In this document: piece by piece, positions 34,824-43,803 of the stretch
How the letters are laid out: each line of letters opens with the position of its first letter
Numbering within the stretch: position 1 is the first letter of the stretch
NCBI GenBank assembly: GCA_963728785.1
Contig: CAVSKV010000002.1
Span: 1,736,001-1,800,000, forward strand
Length of the DNA: 64,000 nucleotides
Source of the DNA: JAGWRI01 sp963728785
Lineage (GTDB): Bacteria; Gemmatimonadota; Gemmatimonadetes; Gemmatimonadales; Gemmatimonadaceae
Direction: 5' to 3'
Position numbers and translations under genes: made by a program
Notes under the pieces: model-generated
Databases searched by the model: none
Told to the model about the DNA's origin: nothing
Seen by the model: only the letters and a program-made list of their open reading frames with translations

Positions 34824-37331
34824 ATGACAGACACGAATCGCACGCCCACGGCCGATCTCCCGGCCGCGTACGACCCTACCGTTGTGGAACGGAAGTGGCA
34901 GGCCCGCTGGGACGAGCGCGGCACGAACCACACCGACCTTTCGGGTGCCCGTCCGTACTACACCCTCATGATGTTCCCTTATCCGTCGGCCGAAGGGCTG
35001 CACGTGGGGAACCTGTTCGCGTTCACCGGAAACGACATTCACGGCCGCTACCAGCGCATGCGCGGGCATACGGTGTTCGAGCCGCTGGGTTACGACGCCT
35101 TCGGCATCCACTCGGAGAACTATGCGCTGAAGGTGGGCGTGCACCCGCTGGAGCTGATTCCGCGCAACATCGCGAACTTCCGGCGCCAACTACGCCGGGC
35201 CGGCCTCATGGTGGATTGGCGCTACGAGTTGTCCACCACCGACGCGTCGTACTACAAGTGGACCCAGTGGCTGTTCCTGCAGCTCTACAAGCGCGGGCTG
35301 GCGTACAAGAAGAAGGCGGCCGTGAACTGGTGTCCGTTCGACAAGACGGTGCTGGCCAATGAGCAGGTGATCAACGGCGCCTGCGAGCGCTGCGGCACCC
35401 TTGTGGAGCAGCGGTTCCTGGAGCAGTGGTTCTTTCGCATCACCGATTACGCGACGCGCCTGCTCGAGAACCTCGACGCACTCGACTGGTCGGAGAGCAC
35501 CAAGACCGCCCAGCGGAACTGGATCGGCAGATCGGAGGGCGCCGATCTCGCGTTCCGCGTGCAGAACCTGATGGAGTTCGCGGGGACCGCGACGGTAAGC
35601 GGCGGCGGCCTGAGCGGGGAGGTCGTCTCGGCGCCGGTGGACATCCACGTATTCACCACGCGGGCCGACACCATTTTCGGCGCGACGTTTCTGGTGATGG
35701 CCCCCGAGCATCCGCTGGTCGACAAGCTCACGACCGACGAGCAGCGCGCCGAGGTCGCAGCCTACCGCGCCGCTGCGGCCAAGCAGGACATCGTCACCCG
35801 CAAGGTGAACAAGGACAAGACCGGTGTGTTCACGGGCGCGTATGCGATCAATGCGGCCACCGGAAAGTTGATCCCGATCTGGACGGCCGACTACGTGCTC
35901 ATGGAGTACGGCACCGGTGCGATCATGGCCGTGCCGGGCCACGACGAGCGCGACCACGAATTCGCGCTCAAGTTCGAGTTGCCGATCGTGCGCGTGGTGG
36001 GCGCCGACGTGGGCGATACCGCCGCCCCGATGGACGCGGCGTTCACGGACAACGTGAACGGCGTATTGGTGAATTCGGGGAAGTTCAATGGACTCACCGT
36101 GCCCGAGGCCAAGCATGCGATCGTGAGCTGGCTCACGGAGCGCGGCGCCGGGCGAGCCGTGGTGAATTACCGACTGCACGACTGGTGCGTCTCCCGGCAG
36201 CGCTATTGGGGCCCGCCCATTCCGATCATCTACTGCGATGCATGCGGTCCGGTGCCAGTTCCGGAACAGGACCTCCCCGTGGTGCTACCACCGCTGGAAA
36301 ACTTCCGGCCCGACGACTCCGGTGTCTCGCCGCTGGCCCGCGACGAAGAATGGTATCGCGTGGCCTGCCCCACGTGTGGCCGGACGGCCCGGCGCGAGAC
36401 GGACGTGTCGGACACCTTTCTCGATAGCTCATGGTATTTCCTGCGCTATCCAAGTGCCGATCGCGACGACGTGGCGTTCGACCCGAAGATCACCGGGCAC
36501 TGGCTGCCGGTGAACTCGTACATCGGAGGCAACGAGCACGCCGTGCTGCACCTGCTGTACTCGCGCTTCATCACGATGGTGCTGCACGATGCCGGGCTGC
36601 TTGGCTTCGAGGAGCCGTTCACCCGATTCCGGGCCCACGGCACGATCGTGCGCGAGGGCGCCAAGATGTCGAAGAGCCGCGGCAACGTGGTGAACCCCGA
36701 CGAGTACGTGGAGCGATGGGGCGCCGACTCGTTCCGCACCTACCTGATGTTCCTGGGACCGTATGAGGAGGGCGGCGATTTCCGCGATCAGAGCATCTCG
36801 GGGGTGCGCCGCTTCCTCGACCGGCTGTGGGTCTCGGTCCATGAGGCGGTGCGCGATGATGAACTCGATGCCGCCGTGATGCGCAAGGTGCACCAGACGA
36901 TTCGCAAGGTGACCGATGACATCCCCGCGCTCGGCTACAACACCGCGATCGCCGCGATGATGGAGTGCGTGAACACGATTCGCGCCCACGACCGCACCCC
37001 CCACGTGCGCGAAGTGGAACCGCTGGTCCAGCTCGTGGCGCCGTTCGCCCCGCACGTGGCCGAAGAGCTGTGGCAAGTCCTTGGGCACGCGCGTAGCGTG
37101 TTCGACGACGGCTGGCCCGCATTCGACGCATCGCTGGCCGTCGACGAAACGGTGACCGTGGCCGTGCAGGTCAACGGCAAGACCCGCGGCACCGTGCAGG
37201 TGCCCAAGGACGCCGAGCAGCCGGCCGTACTCGAAACGGCGATGGCCGAACCGAACATCGCCAAGTTCGTCACGGACTCGCCGAGGAAGGTGATCTACGT
37301 CAAGAACCGCCTGCTCAATCTCGTGCTGTAG
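34824..37331 (+). CDS. leuS: leucyl-tRNA synthetase
   Basis: 835 residues from ATG 34824; the open frame extends far upstream only as an antisense shadow of the chemoreceptor gene. Class I synthetase: the HIGH-like motif is in MFPYPSAEGLHVGNLFAFT, the zinc knuckle in KKKAAVNWCPFDKTVLANEQ, and the CP1 editing domain carries TRADTIFGATFLVMAPEH and EYGTGAIMAVPGHDERDHEFA (editing Asp). KMSKS lies in GAKMSKSRGNVVNPDEYV. The C-terminus has VQVNGKTRGTVQVP. It charges tRNA-Leu and clears mischarged residues. It ends nine bases from the convergent phosphopantetheinyl transferase gene. Confidence 0.97.
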   Translation: MTDTNRTPTADLPAAYDPTVVERKWQARWDERGTNHTDLSGARPYYTLMMFPYPSAEGLHVGNLFAFTGNDIHGRYQRMRGHTVFEPLGYDAFGIHSENYALKVGVHPLELIPRNIANFRRQLRRAGLMVDWRYELSTTDASYYKWTQWLFLQLYKRGLAYKKKAAVNWCPFDKTVLANEQVINGACERCGTLVEQRFLEQWFFRITDYATRLLENLDALDWSESTKTAQRNWIGRSEGADLAFRVQNLMEFAGTATVSGGGLSGEVVSAPVDIHVFTTRADTIFGATFLVMAPEHPLVDKLTTDEQRAEVAAYRAAAAKQDIVTRKVNKDKTGVFTGAYAINAATGKLIPIWTADYVLMEYGTGAIMAVPGHDERDHEFALKFELPIVRVVGADVGDTAAPMDAAFTDNVNGVLVNSGKFNGLTVPEAKHAIVSWLTERGAGRAVVNYRLHDWCVSRQRYWGPPIPIIYCDACGPVPVPEQDLPVVLPPLENFRPDDSGVSPLARDEEWYRVACPTCGRTARRETDVSDTFLDSSWYFLRYPSADRDDVAFDPKITGHWLPVNSYIGGNEHAVLHLLYSRFITMVLHDAGLLGFEEPFTRFRAHGTIVREGAKMSKSRGNVVNPDEYVERWGADSFRTYLMFLGPYEEGGDFRDQSISGVRRFLDRLWVSVHEAVRDDELDAAVMRKVHQTIRKVTDDIPALGYNTAIAAMMECVNTIRAHDRTPHVREVEPLVQLVAPFAPHVAEELWQVLGHARSVFDDGWPAFDASLAVDETVTVAVQVNGKTRGTVQVPKDAEQPAVLETAMAEPNIAKFVTDSPRKVIYVKNRLLNLVL

Positions 37332-37340
37332 GTTCGGCGG

Positions 37341-38075
37341 TCACGCCCATTCGACGTAGCGGACCTGGGAGTGAGGCTGCGAGAAGGCCACCGCGGCCAG
37401 GTAGTCCGCGCGCCCGATGTCGAGCAGGCGTACCCAGAGGCGCTGCTGGCGGACGCCGGTGATGCCGGCGACGTCGATCTCCTGCTGCACCTCCGTACCG
37501 AGCGATACGGTGAAGCTGTCGAACGCGGCGGCGATGCCCAGGCCCATCGCCTTGACCACCGATTCCTTGCGCACCCAGGCCCGGAAGAACGCATCGGCGC
37601 GCTCGTCAACGGGCAGGGCGAGCAATGCCTCGCACTCACCGCGCGCGAAGAACCTCGCCGCAATGCGCTCCGCGTCGGCCAACCGGGTCAACCGCTCGAG
37701 GTCCACACCCACCTCGCCGGAGCGCGTGACGGCGACGAGCATGTGATCGGCGGAGTGCGAAACGCTGAACTGCAGCGCCATGTCGGGAGCCCGGGCCGCT
37801 ACACGCGGTTTGCCGCGCCCTGTGCGCCGGATGGTGATGTCCGGGGGCGACTGGGTCAGGTACTTGGAGAGAATGCCGCGCACATAGGCGCGGGACAGCG
37901 TGCGCCGCGTCCACTGCGCTTCGCTCGCCACGGGAGAGGTCCTTTCACGCTCGTCGACCGGAAGCATCTCGGCGGCGCTGACCAGGTCCTCCGAAGTGGC
38001 CACGAGCGTGGCATGCCACACGTGGATGTCCGTGCCGGAGAGGGTCGCTGGGGAATCCACTCCGCCGGAGGGCAT
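37341..38075 (-). CDS. 4'-phosphopantetheinyl transferase (Sfp type)
   Basis: 244 residues. It has the family's P1 to P3 motifs: GRGKPRVAAR, then FSVSHSADHMLVAVTRSGEVGVDLERL (Mg-binding Asp/Glu) and FFRAWVRKESVVKAMGLGI (W-x-x-KE-x-x-x-K). The two-lobed length of about 240 residues is the Sfp/Gsp class, which activates carrier domains of fatty-acid, polyketide or peptide synthases, rather than the 120-residue AcpS. No synthase cluster is in the window, so it may serve a distant cluster or replace AcpS. Confidence 0.92.
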   Translation of the reverse strand: MPSGGVDSPATLSGTDIHVWHATLVATSEDLVSAAEMLPVDERERTSPVASEAQWTRRTLSRAYVRGILSKYLTQSPPDITIRRTGRGKPRVAARAPDMALQFSVSHSADHMLVAVTRSGEVGVDLERLTRLADAERIAARFFARGECEALLALPVDERADAFFRAWVRKESVVKAMGLGIAAAFDSFTVSLGTEVQQEIDVAGITGVRQQRLWVRLLDIGRADYLAAVAFSQPHSQVRYVEWA

Positions 38076-38084
38076 GCGTCGAGA

Positions 38085-38597
38085 CTAGAAGCTCAACCCG
38101 AACGTGATCGGCAGGGACACGTAGGGACTGCCATTCGTGAGAACCTTGTGGAAGCGGGCTTCGAAGTAGGCCGTCATTCCGGTGAGCGGAATCTGGACCC
38201 CCGCTCCGGCGTTCAAGCCGGGAGTGGTTCCACTCGCCGTGACGTTGTACAGCCCCATGCCACCGATCAGGTACGTGTGCAGGGCGGACCCCTGAACATG
38301 GTACACGGCGTTGATGATGGCGGCCGTGGTCTGAACGGCGTGGGCGCCTGCCGCCTGCGGCTTGGCCGCGAAGTGTTCGTAGAACAGTTCGCCCCGGACT
38401 CCCACCAGCTGGAACGGCGCTAGGTACTCGGCCGTTGCGGCGAGATTGAACCCCGCGGAGTGGTCGTCCGACAGCGAGCCAGTGGGCAAGCTGATGCCGA
38501 ATGCGCCCCCCAGATGGCCAGCCGAAAGCCCGCCCTGCGCAGACGCGCTTGAGGCGGCGAAGACGAGCAGGGCGGCGGTAATCGCGAATCGGCGCAT
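38085..38597 (-). CDS. small outer-membrane beta-barrel protein
   Basis: 170 residues from ATG 38597. A signal peptide (FAITAALLVFAASSASA, then QGG) is followed by alternating strands: GGAFGISLPTGSLSDDHSAGFNLAATAEYL, LVGVRGELFYEHF and TYLIGGMGLYNVTA. The C-terminus PYVSLPITFGLSF ends in an aromatic residue as outer-membrane barrels do. It resembles OmpA-beta-barrel/OmpW-like proteins found widely in Gemmatimonadota. Cargo is unknown. It is likely co-transcribed with the VIT gene 16 bases upstream. Confidence 0.75.
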   Translation of the reverse strand: MRRFAITAALLVFAASSASAQGGLSAGHLGGAFGISLPTGSLSDDHSAGFNLAATAEYLAPFQLVGVRGELFYEHFAAKPQAAGAHAVQTTAAIINAVYHVQGSALHTYLIGGMGLYNVTASGTTPGLNAGAGVQIPLTGMTAYFEARFHKVLTNGSPYVSLPITFGLSF

Positions 38598-38613
38598 GAG
38601 GTCTAATGTAGCG

Positions 38614-39732
38614 TCAGAGCAGCCGGCCAATCCACTCGCCCACCAGATACCCCGTGGCCGCCACGCCCAGACCGACCACGAACATGTCGATTCCCGAACG
38701 GAACACCCCACGTCCGGTGAATACCGAACGGGCGGCGCCCACGAGCCAGTGCGAGAGCATCGCGATGGCGAACGAGATCACGATGGCCGTGGTGCCCGAC
38801 CAGAACAGGAACGGCGCTACCGGGATGAACGCGCCCACGGCCGTCGCCGTCCCCGTCACCCAGCCTTCGCGCAGAGGCGACATGTTCTGTGCGCCGATGC
38901 CCAATTCCTCCTGCACCTGCTCGTCGAGCATTCGCTGCGGATCTGCCATCACCTCGGTGGCGAGGGCTTGGGCCGAATCGGCGTCCATCCCCTTGGCCTG
39001 GTAGATGAGCGCCAGTTCGTCCCGCTCCACCTCGGGCATCAGCGCGATCTCGTCACGTTCCATCGCGATCTCGTGCGCGTACACTTCCTGCTCGCTCTTG
39101 GCCGCCAGGTATCCGCTCGATCCCATGGACAGTGAGTCGGCGATGAGCCCCGCCACGCCGGCCACGATCACCGCATGCGCCTGATTGTTGGCAGAGGCCC
39201 CGATCACGCCGGCCACGAGGCCGAAGTTGGCGGTGAGTCCATCGTTGAACCCGTACACCACGTTGCGCAGGAATCCGCCCGACTCGGCGCGGTGCCAGGG
39301 CTCGCCTTCACGCCCCGCCATCATGCCGAGCGTGCTCGCATGGCCTGCCGACTCGCGCGCCAGGGTCAGCGACTCGTTGCTTCCCGGCGAGCCCTTGCTG
39401 GTGCTGCGGTGCATCTGGAGGTAGCTGCGAACCTCGCGCCCCTCCTCAGCCAACAGCATCGGCAGCAGGAAGTTGGGGCCCATCCACCGTCCGAGGAATG
39501 CGAGCAGGCGCGTGCGCGCCGTGGGCCGGAACTTTCCAACCGGCCGCCCGTTCTCGGCCAGCAGGCCAGCCCAAATGGTAGTATGGCGGTCCTCCACCTC
39601 GGCCAGTTCGAGGTAGATGTGCTTCTTCTTGGCGTCGGCCTCGAAGCCGGCCAGGACACGGTACAGGTAGGCGGCGTCGGCCTCGTCCTGCCAGTGGTCG
39701 AGGAAGGCGTCGAGGTCGGGGGCTGGGGGCAT
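38614..39732 (-). CDS. ferritin-like/VIT1-CCC1 membrane protein (metal exporter, MbfA type)
   Basis: 372 residues. The N-terminal 140 or so residues form a ferritin/rubrerythrin-like helical domain with metal-ligand-type residues (DEADAAYLYRVLAGFE, LAEVEDRHTTIWAGLL, EEGREVRSYLQMH). The rest is a VIT1/CCC1 membrane domain: FLRNVVYGFNDGLTANFGLVAGVIG, GLIADSLSMGSSGYLAAKSEQEVY and three or so further helices to the C-terminus. MbfA-like proteins of this layout export iron or manganese and protect against oxidative stress. An iron permease gene lies 2.7 kb away. Confidence 0.9.
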   Translation of the reverse strand: MPPAPDLDAFLDHWQDEADAAYLYRVLAGFEADAKKKHIYLELAEVEDRHTTIWAGLLAENGRPVGKFRPTARTRLLAFLGRWMGPNFLLPMLLAEEGREVRSYLQMHRSTSKGSPGSNESLTLARESAGHASTLGMMAGREGEPWHRAESGGFLRNVVYGFNDGLTANFGLVAGVIGASANNQAHAVIVAGVAGLIADSLSMGSSGYLAAKSEQEVYAHEIAMERDEIALMPEVERDELALIYQAKGMDADSAQALATEVMADPQRMLDEQVQEELGIGAQNMSPLREGWVTGTATAVGAFIPVAPFLFWSGTTAIVISFAIAMLSHWLVGAARSVFTGRGVFRSGIDMFVVGLGVAATGYLVGEWIGRLL

Positions 39733-39834
39733 GGGGAGAAATATGGTGGGATCAGCTGCCGTGTGCGCAGTTCAGGTAAACCTTCCATGGGCGTCCCCGT
39801 GTCCCACCAGTCAGAAACCCCCACTCGAGGCACC

Positions 39835-41010
39835 ATGCGTACTAGACTCTTCGTTCCATTCCTGCTCGCGGCGGGTATCACCGTGCCGGTTGCCGCCCAA
39901 GTCACCGTTCGCCAAGCGCCGGGTCAGCACGAGTACGCCTTCTCGTGGTCCAGCGACGACTCGCCCCGCGCGGTGATCGGCGTGACCACGTCGACCGGCG
40001 AGGCCCGCGACACGTTGGGGCTGATGGTCACCGAGGTCACGACCGGAAGTCCGGCCGACAAGGCGGGGATCAAGGCGGGTGACCGCATCCAGAGTGTCAA
40101 TGGCATCGACCTCAAGCTCGAGCCCATCGACGTGGGCGATCCGCAGATGGCCGACGCCATGTCCCACCGGCTGACGCGCGAACTCGCCAAGCTGAAGGCC
40201 GGCGACAACGTCTCCCTCAAAGTCCTGCACAACGGGCAGGTACGCACGCTCGGAGTGAAGACCGTCGATTCCGGTGACCTGTACAGCAACGCGTCCGGCA
40301 TGACGCTAACGCAGCACGAGGGCAATCGTGCCATGCTGGGCGTGTCGCTCTCCGTCACGGGCAGCAAGCGAGACACGCTCGGGATTCTCGTGATCGCGGT
40401 GGACGACAGCGGACCGGCTGCCAAGGCCGGGCTGGAGGAGGGCAACCGGATTGCCACGATCAACGGCGTGGACCTCAAGGTCGATCGCGCCGACGCGGGG
40501 GACAGCTACGTGGCCAATGCGCGCTACCAGCGCCTGCAGAAGGAGATGGCCAAGGTCAAACCCGGTGACGACGTCACGTTGCAAGTCTACGCGGACGGGC
40601 GTTTCAGGACCGTGCACATGAAGGCCGCGAAGGCTTCGGACTTCAGCGGCGCCGGCAATACGTTCATCGTCCGCGGCGATGGCGGCGCCCCGATGATGCG
40701 GTTCAACGTCGATCGGCAGCGGATCCAGGAGCAAGTGCAGCAGGCCATGGAGCAGGCGCACATCCAGGAGCAGGTGCAGCACGCCATGGACCAGGCTCGA
40801 CAGGAGATCCAGCGGATTCGCATCGAAACGCCGTCGCCGCGCGTTCGGTGGCTGGATGACAGCGCTGCACCGCCAGCCGCTCCAGCGCCTCCTGCGGCGG
40901 CGACCATGCTTGCGCTGCCGGCAGCGGTCGCACCCGCTGCGCCACGTGCCCCCATGATGGTGCGTCCCGTACTCGCTCCCGTAGCGCCGATTCGCGTCAT
41001 CAGGTTCTGA
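39835..41010 (+). CDS. periplasmic protein with two tandem PDZ domains
   Basis: 391 residues from ATG 39835. A signal peptide (LFVPFLLAAGITVPVAA) is followed by two PDZ domains that look like copies of each other: GLMVTEVTTGSPADKAGIKAGDRIQSVNGIDLKLE (about residues 62-96) and GILVIAVDDSGPAAKAGLEEGNRIATINGVDLKVD (about residues 183-217). Next comes a Gln-rich helix with the repeated 'QEQVQxAMxQA', then an Ala/Pro-rich C-terminus. There is no protease triad, so it may be an adaptor or chaperone of envelope proteins. It is closed by a terminator at 41042-41068. Confidence 0.82.
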   Translation: MRTRLFVPFLLAAGITVPVAAQVTVRQAPGQHEYAFSWSSDDSPRAVIGVTTSTGEARDTLGLMVTEVTTGSPADKAGIKAGDRIQSVNGIDLKLEPIDVGDPQMADAMSHRLTRELAKLKAGDNVSLKVLHNGQVRTLGVKTVDSGDLYSNASGMTLTQHEGNRAMLGVSLSVTGSKRDTLGILVIAVDDSGPAAKAGLEEGNRIATINGVDLKVDRADAGDSYVANARYQRLQKEMAKVKPGDDVTLQVYADGRFRTVHMKAAKASDFSGAGNTFIVRGDGGAPMMRFNVDRQRIQEQVQQAMEQAHIQEQVQHAMDQARQEIQRIRIETPSPRVRWLDDSAAPPAAPAPPAAATMLALPAAVAPAAPRAPMMVRPVLAPVAPIRVIRF

Positions 41011-41041
41011 CGCCGGCGGCGCATCGCTGCGGGTCGGACGC

Positions 41042-41068
41042 GGGGCGCTTCCGTTGCGGAAGCGCCCC
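41042..41068 (+). terminator. terminator hairpin after the PDZ gene
   Basis: A perfect 11-bp stem, GGGGCGCTTCC (41042-41052) / GGAAGCGCCCC (41058-41068), has a five-base loop and is followed by ACGCTTCTGCTC. Confidence 0.75.
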
Positions 41069-41107
41069 ACGCTTCTGCTCGGGCCCATCGGCGGGTAATA
41101 TCCCGGC

Positions 41108-42355
41108 GTGACCACTCCTCACGTTCCGCGCGTGCGGGCCGCGCTGGTGATCCTGATCCTGACCGCGGCTGTCGCATGCGCGCAGGGCGCGCCGGCGCCG
41201 CGCGTGGGAGGAGTAGTGCCCGGGATCGAGGTCCTGCTCCGCGACTCGATGTCACTGGTGCGTGGCAAGCGTGTGGGGCTGATCACCAACCAGACCGGCC
41301 GCGACCGCGGGGGCCGCAGCGACATCGACCTGCTCGCGCACGCGCCGGGCGTGCAGCTGGTCGCGCTGTTCGCGCCCGAACACGGCATTCGCGGCACCGC
41401 CGAGGCCGGGGCGCGCGTCGGGTCCGATACCGATGCGGCCACCGGCGTTCCCATCTATTCGCTGTACGGCGCTGTCCACGCGCCGACCCGCGCCATGCTC
41501 GAGAACGTGGACGTGCTGTTATACGATATTCAGGACGCCGGCGTGCGGTTCTACACTTACATCTCGACCATGGGTTTGTCCGCCGACGCGGCAGGCCGGG
41601 CCCACATTCCGTTCGTCGTGCTTGACCGGCCCGATCCGCTCGGGGGCGATTGTGTGGAGGGCGGCGTGCTCGACACCTCGTACCGCTCATTCGTGGGCGA
41701 GTACCCGATCGCGCTCCGGTACGGCCTCACGCCCGGCGAGTTGCTGCGTTACCTGGTTGGTACCGGGCAGGTGCACGCCGACGTGCACGTGATCCAGATG
41801 GACGGCTGGCGCCGGTGGATGCGCTACGATCAGACCGGGCTGGCGTGGGTGGGTCCGTCGCCGAATCTGCGTTCGATGGATGCGCTGCTGATGTATCCCG
41901 GAACGGTGTTCTTCGAAGGCACGAATCTCAGCGAGGGGCGGGGTACCGATTCGCCGTTCCTGCTGATTGGGGCGCCGTGGCTCGCCGACGCCGGCACCAT
42001 CGCCCAGGAACTGAACACCATGGCGCTTCCGGGCGTGCACTTCGAGACCACCGATCGCACGATCGAGGCAGGTCAGAAGTGGGGCGGCCAGACGATTCCC
42101 ATGCTGCATGTGTCGGTGATCGATCGCGACAGCGTGAGGCCAGTGGAAGTAGCTGCGTATATGCTTCAGATCATTCGCCGCCGGCATCCGGCCGATTTCA
42201 AATGGCTGCTGCCGCACATCGATGAACTGGGCGGCAATGAGGCCTTGCGCCGGGCCGTGGACGCGAACTCCGTGGCCGAGCTGCTGCCCGTCATGGCGAC
42301 GCAATCCGGCGGTTTTGCCGCCGCGTCGCGTCCATATCAGATGTATAAACCCTGA
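41108..42355 (+). CDS. exo-beta-N-acetylmuramidase NamZ-like (DUF1343)
   Basis: 415 residues from GTG 41108, with an export signal that ends in a cysteine context (ALVILILTAAVACAQG, possible lipoprotein). The DUF1343 body follows: GKRVGLITNQTGRDRGG, FAPEHGIRGTAEAG, VDVLLYDIQDAGVRFYTYISTMG, FVVLDRPDPLGGD and GTNLSEGRGTDSPFLLIGAPW. NamZ removes MurNAc from the non-reducing end of peptidoglycan fragments. The exported location fits wall-fragment recycling. The deep Glu/Asp-rich FAPEHG segment likely carries the active site. Confidence 0.9.
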   Translation: MTTPHVPRVRAALVILILTAAVACAQGAPAPRVGGVVPGIEVLLRDSMSLVRGKRVGLITNQTGRDRGGRSDIDLLAHAPGVQLVALFAPEHGIRGTAEAGARVGSDTDAATGVPIYSLYGAVHAPTRAMLENVDVLLYDIQDAGVRFYTYISTMGLSADAAGRAHIPFVVLDRPDPLGGDCVEGGVLDTSYRSFVGEYPIALRYGLTPGELLRYLVGTGQVHADVHVIQMDGWRRWMRYDQTGLAWVGPSPNLRSMDALLMYPGTVFFEGTNLSEGRGTDSPFLLIGAPWLADAGTIAQELNTMALPGVHFETTDRTIEAGQKWGGQTIPMLHVSVIDRDSVRPVEVAAYMLQIIRRRHPADFKWLLPHIDELGGNEALRRAVDANSVAELLPVMATQSGGFAAASRPYQMYKP

Positions 42356-42393
42356 CGGTCCTGGCGCACGAGCGGCGGTAGGAAGGCGGATTC

Positions 42394-43605
42394 ATGGCCG
42401 CATCGCGGTTCAAACGGCTGGCCAAATGGGCATCCCGCGCCACAGGCCGGCCGGTCACGTTCGCCCTGGCGCTGTTCGTCATCGTCGTGTGGGGCACCAC
42501 CGGTCCCCTCTTTCACTTCAGCGACACGTGGCAGTTGGTCATCAACACCGGAACGACGATCATCACGTTCCTCATGGTGTTCCTCATCCAGAACACACAG
42601 AACCGCAATACCGAGGCCATCCAGGTGAAGCTCGATGAGCTGATCCGCGCCATGAAGGGTGCCCATAACGCGCTCCTCGACCTGGAGGAACTGGAAGACA
42701 AGGATCTGCGGCGGATCAAGCATAGCTATCAGCAACTGGCCGCAGATGCGCGGCGAGAGCTGTTGGAGCATCACCCCGATACAGGGAGACCGCCGATCCC
42801 CGAGCAATTGGCCGGGCGGCTTCTAAGCCAACCGGCCTCCGAGCACGCGCGCGAACACGTCCGAGTCCACGTTGGCGCCGGTAAACACGATCCCGACCGT
42901 GCGGCCGCTGATCATGGTGCGTTCCTTCATTGCCGCGGCCAGCCCCAGTGCGCCGGCGCCCTCCACCACGTCGTGAGTGGCACGGAAGATGTCGCGCATC
43001 GCCTGCTCGACCGCGGCGTCCGAAACTTCGACCACACGCGCAACGAGCCCACGCATCAGTCGCAGCGCGGTGGCGTTGGGACTGCGGCACGCTACCCCGT
43101 CGGCGATCTGAGTGGTTACGGGAGCCGACACCAGTTCTGTCCCTTCCAGCGACCGCTTGTACGCGGGTGCCGCCGACGAGACTACGCCCACCACGTCGAC
43201 GTCCCGGCCAAGCGCTTCCTTTGCCGAGAGCATACCGCAGATGCCGGAGCCCAGCCCGATTGGCACGTAGACCGTCTGCAACTCGGGGACGGCCCGCAGG
43301 AACTCCATGGAGTAGGTGCCGACGCCGGCCACGAGCGCGGTGTCGAACGCGGGCATGCGGTGCCAGCCGCGCTGCTCGGCAACCTCCGCCGCGTGCTCCA
43401 GCGCTTCCTGGAAATCGTCGCCGAATTCGATCAACTCGGCGCCGAGGGCGCGCATTGCGTCGTTCTTCTCGCGGCTGTTGCCACGCGGTACGATCACGGC
43501 GGCCTTGAGCCCGTGCCGAGCCGCGGCGAACGCAACCGATTGTCCGTGGTTGCCGCGCGTCGCCGTGACCACGCCTTCGACCTTCGGCTCGGTGTGCCGA
43601 AGTAG
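42394..43605 (+). CDS. low-affinity iron permease family, open frame extended antisense to next gene
   Basis: Residues 1-140 or so match the family: two membrane helices (FALALFVIVVWGTTGPLFHF and VINTGTTIITFLMVFLIQ) with the conserved FLMVFLIQNTQNRNTEAIQVKLDELIRA, then a charged helix (LDLEELEDKDLRRIKHSYQQLA). The frame does not stop there but runs to 403 residues straight through the antisense strand of the threonine dehydratase gene (42823-43803). The extra part shows no family sequence and reads as a shadow. A TAA one frame over at 42824-42826 would give the normal length. Either a stop was lost by a small shift or the protein is truly extended; conserved coding ends near 42815. Confidence 0.6.
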   Translation: MAASRFKRLAKWASRATGRPVTFALALFVIVVWGTTGPLFHFSDTWQLVINTGTTIITFLMVFLIQNTQNRNTEAIQVKLDELIRAMKGAHNALLDLEELEDKDLRRIKHSYQQLAADARRELLEHHPDTGRPPIPEQLAGRLLSQPASEHAREHVRVHVGAGKHDPDRAAADHGAFLHCRGQPQCAGALHHVVSGTEDVAHRLLDRGVRNFDHTRNEPTHQSQRGGVGTAARYPVGDLSGYGSRHQFCPFQRPLVRGCRRRDYAHHVDVPAKRFLCREHTADAGAQPDWHVDRLQLGDGPQELHGVGADAGHERGVERGHAVPAALLGNLRRVLQRFLEIVAEFDQLGAEGAHCVVLLAAVATRYDHGGLEPVPSRGERNRLSVVAARRRDHAFDLRLGVPK

Positions 43606-43803
43606 GTCCATGTACACCAGCCCGCCGCGAATCTTGAACGCGCCGATCGGGGTGTAGTTCTCGTGTTTGACCCACACCGCGGTGCCGGCCAGCCGGTCGA
43701 GGAGCGGCCATCGGTATTGCGGCGTGGCCGGCATGACGGCCTTCACAAGGCGGTCGGCCGCTTCCAGCGCGTCGAGCGAGGGGAGCGAGACAGGCGGAAT
43801 CAT
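42823..43803 (-). CDS. threonine/serine dehydratase, PLP-dependent
   Basis: 326 residues from an ATG at 43803 that overlaps the pyrE stop (ATGA). PLP fold type II: the lysine is in GAFKIRGGLVYMD, the substrate loop in TATRGNHGQSVAFAAARHG (TRGNHGQ rather than the usual SxGNHxQ), and the Gly loop is IGLGSGICGM. There is no ACT domain. Sequence differs strongly from the dehydratase at 15.4 kb, so the two are not a recent duplication. It could act on threo-3-hydroxyaspartate, serine or threonine; the substrate is undetermined. Confidence 0.85.
   Translation of the reverse strand: MIPPVSLPSLDALEAADRLVKAVMPATPQYRWPLLDRLAGTAVWVKHENYTPIGAFKIRGGLVYMDLLRHTEPKVEGVVTATRGNHGQSVAFAAARHGLKAAVIVPRGNSREKNDAMRALGAELIEFGDDFQEALEHAAEVAEQRGWHRMPAFDTALVAGVGTYSMEFLRAVPELQTVYVPIGLGSGICGMLSAKEALGRDVDVVGVVSSAAPAYKRSLEGTELVSAPVTTQIADGVACRSPNATALRLMRGLVARVVEVSDAAVEQAMRDIFRATHDVVEGAGALGLAAAMKERTMISGRTVGIVFTGANVDSDVFARVLGGRLA

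Noticed and set aside
15404..43803. The two threonine dehydratase genes as a recent duplication
   Set aside because: Their PLP-site and substrate-loop sequences differ clearly (GGAFKFRGAYN with SSGNHAQ against GAFKIRGGLVY with TRGNHGQ).
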